From Lachnospiraceae bacterium UBA3332 (GTDB lineage Bacteria; Bacillota; Clostridia; Lachnospirales; Lachnospiraceae), in the NCBI GenBank assembly GCA_002361095.1, contig DERU01000242.1, forward strand, positions 1 through 16,814: DNA of 16,814 nt, read 5' to 3'. The notes beneath the pieces were generated by a model. The model saw only the letters and a list, made by a program, of their open reading frames with translations, was not told the DNA's origin and did not search any database. A program made the position numbers and the translations under genes. Position 1 is the stretch's first letter. Each line of letters opens with the position of its first letter. Below, piece after piece: positions 14,126 through 16,814 of the stretch.

Positions 14126-14288
14126 GGTGAAAACAGTGGGGAGATGAAAAGGGAAAGGAGGAAGTGCTGGAATTGGGTTAGGATGTCTACAGACAAAATG
14201 ATGGTGCTGTAACAGACAGGTTATGGCAGATATTTTGGTAAAGTAAACAAAACCCCACGCCTAAAAAATTCCAGTTACTAAACAGGTT
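14126..14288 (+). other. Gap between VirB6 and PrgI with a duplicated start region
   Basis: Such genes are usually packed closely, yet here 163 bases intervene. AAAGGAGG (14154-14161) precedes only tiny frames. ACAGGTTATGGC occurs at 14216-14227 and again at 14282-14293, where it holds the PrgI start. The first copy opens a 7-codon frame (MADILVK, 14223-14246). No promoter was recognised. Confidence 0.5.
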
Positions 14289-14690
14289 ATGGCGTATGTG
14301 AGCGTGCCGAAGGATCTCACAAAAGTGAAAAGTAAGGTGCTGTTCAATCTGACAAAAAGACAGGTGGTGTGCCTTGGGGTTGCGGCGGCTTTGGGGCTTC
14401 CCTTTTATTTTCTCACAAAAGATTATATCGGGACAAGCAATGCGGGGGCGGGTATGGTGCTGGTCATGCTCCCCGCCTTTCTTTTTGCCATGTATGAAAA
14501 AGACGGGCTTCCCTTTGAGAAGATACTGATGAACATGGTAGGCGTGAAGCTGCTCCGCCCGGCCATACGCAGGTATGAGGTGGAGAATTTATTTGATAAA
14601 AAGGATGAAATGTCCGTAAAAACGGGGAAGGGAGGAAAGAAGCGTGGGAAGAGAAAACAGGGACGAAAGCAGAGGGAAAGATGGAATTAA
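14289..14690 (+). CDS. prgI: PrgI family mobile element protein, 133 aa
   Basis: Small membrane protein of Gram-positive conjugation systems, normally directly upstream of the VirB4-like ATPase. The N-terminus MAYVSVPKDLTKVKSKVLFN is typical. Two adjacent membrane segments (about residues 25-43 and 53-68, the latter MVLVMLPAFLFAMY) form a hairpin, followed by the EKDGLPFEKILMN helix and a very basic tail (from about 108). No good ribosome site precedes ATG 14289 (only AGG two bases away), so translation may be weak or coupled. The 3' end overlaps the VirB4 start by 47 bases. Confidence 0.9.
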   Translation: MAYVSVPKDLTKVKSKVLFNLTKRQVVCLGVAAALGLPFYFLTKDYIGTSNAGAGMVLVMLPAFLFAMYEKDGLPFEKILMNMVGVKLLRPAIRRYEVENLFDKKDEMSVKTGKGGKKRGKRKQGRKQRERWN

Positions 14691-16814
14691 AGGTACCGGC
14701 AAAAGCAGGAATGGAAACAACGATAAAAGCAGACAGGAAAACAGAAAGAAAAGCGGCATAGGCGGGCACAGGCAGGAGAGGGGGAAGGGGAAGAGGGATA
14801 AAAAGCAGGAGAAGCGGATCTCAGCCCAGCAGTCCATCCCCTACAGGGAGATGGCAAAGGACGGGATCTGCCGGGTGCTTGACAAATACTATTCCAAAAC
14901 CATCCGGTTTTACGACGTCAATTACCAGCTCGCGCAGAACGAGGACAAGAACGCTATTTTTGAGAACTGGTGCGACTTCCTCAATTACTTTGACAGCACC
15001 ATCCACTTCCAGATGTCCTTTGTAAACCGCAAAAGCAGCATGGAGGAATATGAATCGGTGATAAGGATCATGCCCCAGAACGATGCTTTTGACGATGTGC
15101 GCATGGAGTACGCGCAGATGTTAAAGAACCAGCTCGCCAAAGGGAACAACGGGCTGGTGCGGACAAAGTATATCACCTTTGGCATCGAAGCGGAGAACAT
15201 CCGGGAAGCAAAGCCGCGCCTGGAGCGGATCGAGGCGGACATCCTGAATAATTTTAAGGTTCTTGGCGTGCAGGCATACCCTTTAAGCGGGGAGGAGCGG
15301 CTGCAGATTTTGTATGAGACTTTCAACCAGGAGGAGGAAGAGCCCTTCCGGTTTTCCTACAGCCAGGTGCTTAAATCCGGCATGGGGACAAAGGATTTTA
15401 TCGCGCCGCCAAGCTTCGTATTTAAAAACGGCAAGGATTTCCAGATGGGGAACACCCTTGGGGCGGTTTCCTATTTACAGATCCTCGCCCCGGAACTGAC
15501 AGACCGTATGCTGGCGGAATTTTTGGATATGGACAGAAACCTTGTGGTAAACCTGCATATCCAGTCCATAGACCAGTTAAAGGCCATAAAAACGGTAAAA
15601 AGCAAGGTGACGGACATTGACCGCATGAAGCTGGAGGAGCAGAAGAAAGCGGTAAGAAGCGGGTACGACATGGACATCATCCCGTCTGACTTAAACACTT
15701 ACGGCGGGGAGGCGAAACGGCTTTTGGAAGATTTACAGACGAGGAATGAGCGCATGTTCCTTGTGACCGTGCTTTTCTTAAACACGGCAGGGACAAAGCA
15801 GGAGCTTGACAACGGGATTTTCCAGACTGCCGGGATTGCGCAGAAATACAACTGCTCCTTACGGCGGCTTGACTATATGCAGGAGCAGGGGCTGATGAGC
15901 AGTGTACCGCTTGGGCTTAACTTAATCCCCATTAAACGGGCGCTTACCACCACGTCAACCGCCATTTTTGTGCCGTTCACCACACAGGAACTTTTCATGC
16001 CTGGGGAATCGCTGTATTACGGTTTAAATGCCCTCTCCAACAACATGATCATGGTGGACCGGAAGAAACTTAAAAACCCCAACGGCTTAATCTTAGGCAC
16101 GCCCGGTTCCGGTAAATCCTTCTCCGCAAAGAGGGAGATCACCAATGCTTTCTTCGCCACCCAGGACGACATTATCATCGGAGATCCGGAGGGCGAGTAT
16201 TATCCGCTGGTGGGTGCCCTTGGCGGGCAGGTGGTGCATATCTGCGCAACCAGCCATGACTATATCAACCCCATGGACATCAACATGGATTATTCGGAGG
16301 ATGATAACCCGCTGGGGGTAAAGAGCGATTTTATCTTATCCTTATGCGAACTGATCATGGGGAGCAGAAACGGGATCGAAGCGGAGGAAAAATCCGTGAT
16401 CGACAGGTGTCTCCCTATCGTCTACCGGAAATACTTTGAGAACCCCGTGCCGGAGAATATGCCTGTACTCGGGGATTTATATGAATGCCTGCGGGGACAG
16501 AAGGAAGTGCAGGCACAGCGGATCGCCACCGCGCTGGAAATCTATGTCAATGGTTCCTTAAAGGTGTTCAACCACCAGACGAATGTGGAGCTGGATAACC
16601 GGATCGTCTGTTTCGATATCAAGGATTTAGGCAAACAGCTTAAAAAGCTGGGTATGCTTATCGTGCAGGATGCAGTGTGGAACCGGGTGACAGCAAATAG
16701 AATCACGCATAAATCAACACGGTATTACATAGACGAATTCCACCTTTTATTGAAAGAGGAGCAGACAGCGGCCTATTCAGTGGAGATCTGGAAGCGTTTC
16801 CGTAAATGGGGCGG
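14644..16814 (+). CDS. virB4: VirB4-like conjugal transfer ATPase, partial (3' end beyond window)
   Basis: Energises assembly and transfer in type IV secretion (VirB4/TraE family; CD1110-like in CTn4 naming). The first 723 codons are present. After a strongly basic leader (residues 1-58) comes the conserved start SIPYREMAKDGICRV, the N-terminal VirB4 region (to about 450), and the ATPase domain with Walker A GTPGSGKS (485-492), IIIGDPEGEYYPL, and Walker B YYIDEFHLL with D697/E698 near the window end. I place the start at GTG 14644 because GGAGG (14631-14635) stands eight bases upstream, which makes it overlap prgI by 47 bases. No frame break is visible. The cut at 16814 is only the window edge. 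Confidence 0.93.
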   Translation, partial: MGRENRDESRGKDGIKGTGKSRNGNNDKSRQENRKKSGIGGHRQERGKGKRDKKQEKRISAQQSIPYREMAKDGICRVLDKYYSKTIRFYDVNYQLAQNEDKNAIFENWCDFLNYFDSTIHFQMSFVNRKSSMEEYESVIRIMPQNDAFDDVRMEYAQMLKNQLAKGNNGLVRTKYITFGIEAENIREAKPRLERIEADILNNFKVLGVQAYPLSGEERLQILYETFNQEEEEPFRFSYSQVLKSGMGTKDFIAPPSFVFKNGKDFQMGNTLGAVSYLQILAPELTDRMLAEFLDMDRNLVVNLHIQSIDQLKAIKTVKSKVTDIDRMKLEEQKKAVRSGYDMDIIPSDLNTYGGEAKRLLEDLQTRNERMFLVTVLFLNTAGTKQELDNGIFQTAGIAQKYNCSLRRLDYMQEQGLMSSVPLGLNLIPIKRALTTTSTAIFVPFTTQELFMPGESLYYGLNALSNNMIMVDRKKLKNPNGLILGTPGSGKSFSAKREITNAFFATQDDIIIGDPEGEYYPLVGALGGQVVHICATSHDYINPMDINMDYSEDDNPLGVKSDFILSLCELIMGSRNGIEAEEKSVIDRCLPIVYRKYFENPVPENMPVLGDLYECLRGQKEVQAQRIATALEIYVNGSLKVFNHQTNVELDNRIVCFDIKDLGKQLKKLGMLIVQDAVWNRVTANRITHKSTRYYIDEFHLLLKEEQTAAYSVEIWKRFRKWG

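Overview
The window looks like the left part and the start of the transfer module of an integrative and conjugative element (ICE) of the Tn1549 / C. difficile CTn4 type, in a gut Firmicute, probably a Clostridia or Lachnospiraceae member. The grounds are the gene order PcfB - VirD4-like coupling ATPase - Maff2 - VirB6/TrbL-like membrane protein - PrgI - VirB4-like ATPase, strong AGGAGG-type ribosome sites, GTG and TTG starts, and a BspA/InlB-type cell-surface protein. No rRNA, tRNA, CRISPR array or transposase was seen. The relaxase, the attachment sites and the right end lie outside the window or were not recognised.

Layout. 1-1029: a hairpin terminator, then a leftward XerC/D-like tyrosine recombinase with a complete catalytic set. 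1357-1569: a leftward Cro/CI-type regulator. 1655-1720: an AT-rich intergenic region with a good rightward promoter flanked by palindromes. 1813-2112: a 99-aa protein of unknown function. 2113-3164: about 1 kb without a gene but dense in nested inverted repeats and ending in three tandem terminator-like hairpins. 3165-5959: a Cys-rich 80-aa protein, PcfB (DUF3801) and the VirD4-like ATPase, closely packed. 5998-6175: a terminator and three further hairpins. 6269-12651: apparent cargo, namely a PP-loop ATPase with APS-reductase-like cysteines, a 1531-aa surface protein, and a 145-aa protein, closed by a strong terminator at 12752-12780. 13016-16814: Maff2, VirB6-like, PrgI and VirB4-like, the last cut by the window end.

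How it fits together. VirD4, VirB6 and VirB4 would form the coupling, channel and energising parts of a Gram-positive type IV secretion system. Maff2 and PrgI are small membrane partners. PcfB is an accessory of the coupling protein. The surface protein could mediate adhesion between mating or host cells. The PP-loop enzyme sits between VirD4 and Maff2 and is not an obvious transfer gene. The recombinase and the small regulator would control excision, integration and switching.

The most unusual part is 2465-3134. Several long stems carry wobble pairs that are compatible only with a + strand transcript, two hairpins present the same 11-base loop, and three terminator-like hairpins stand in front of the transfer genes. 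I read it as a candidate large structured leader or non-coding RNA controlling the transfer operon, or less likely an origin of transfer. This is inference from base pairing seen by eye.
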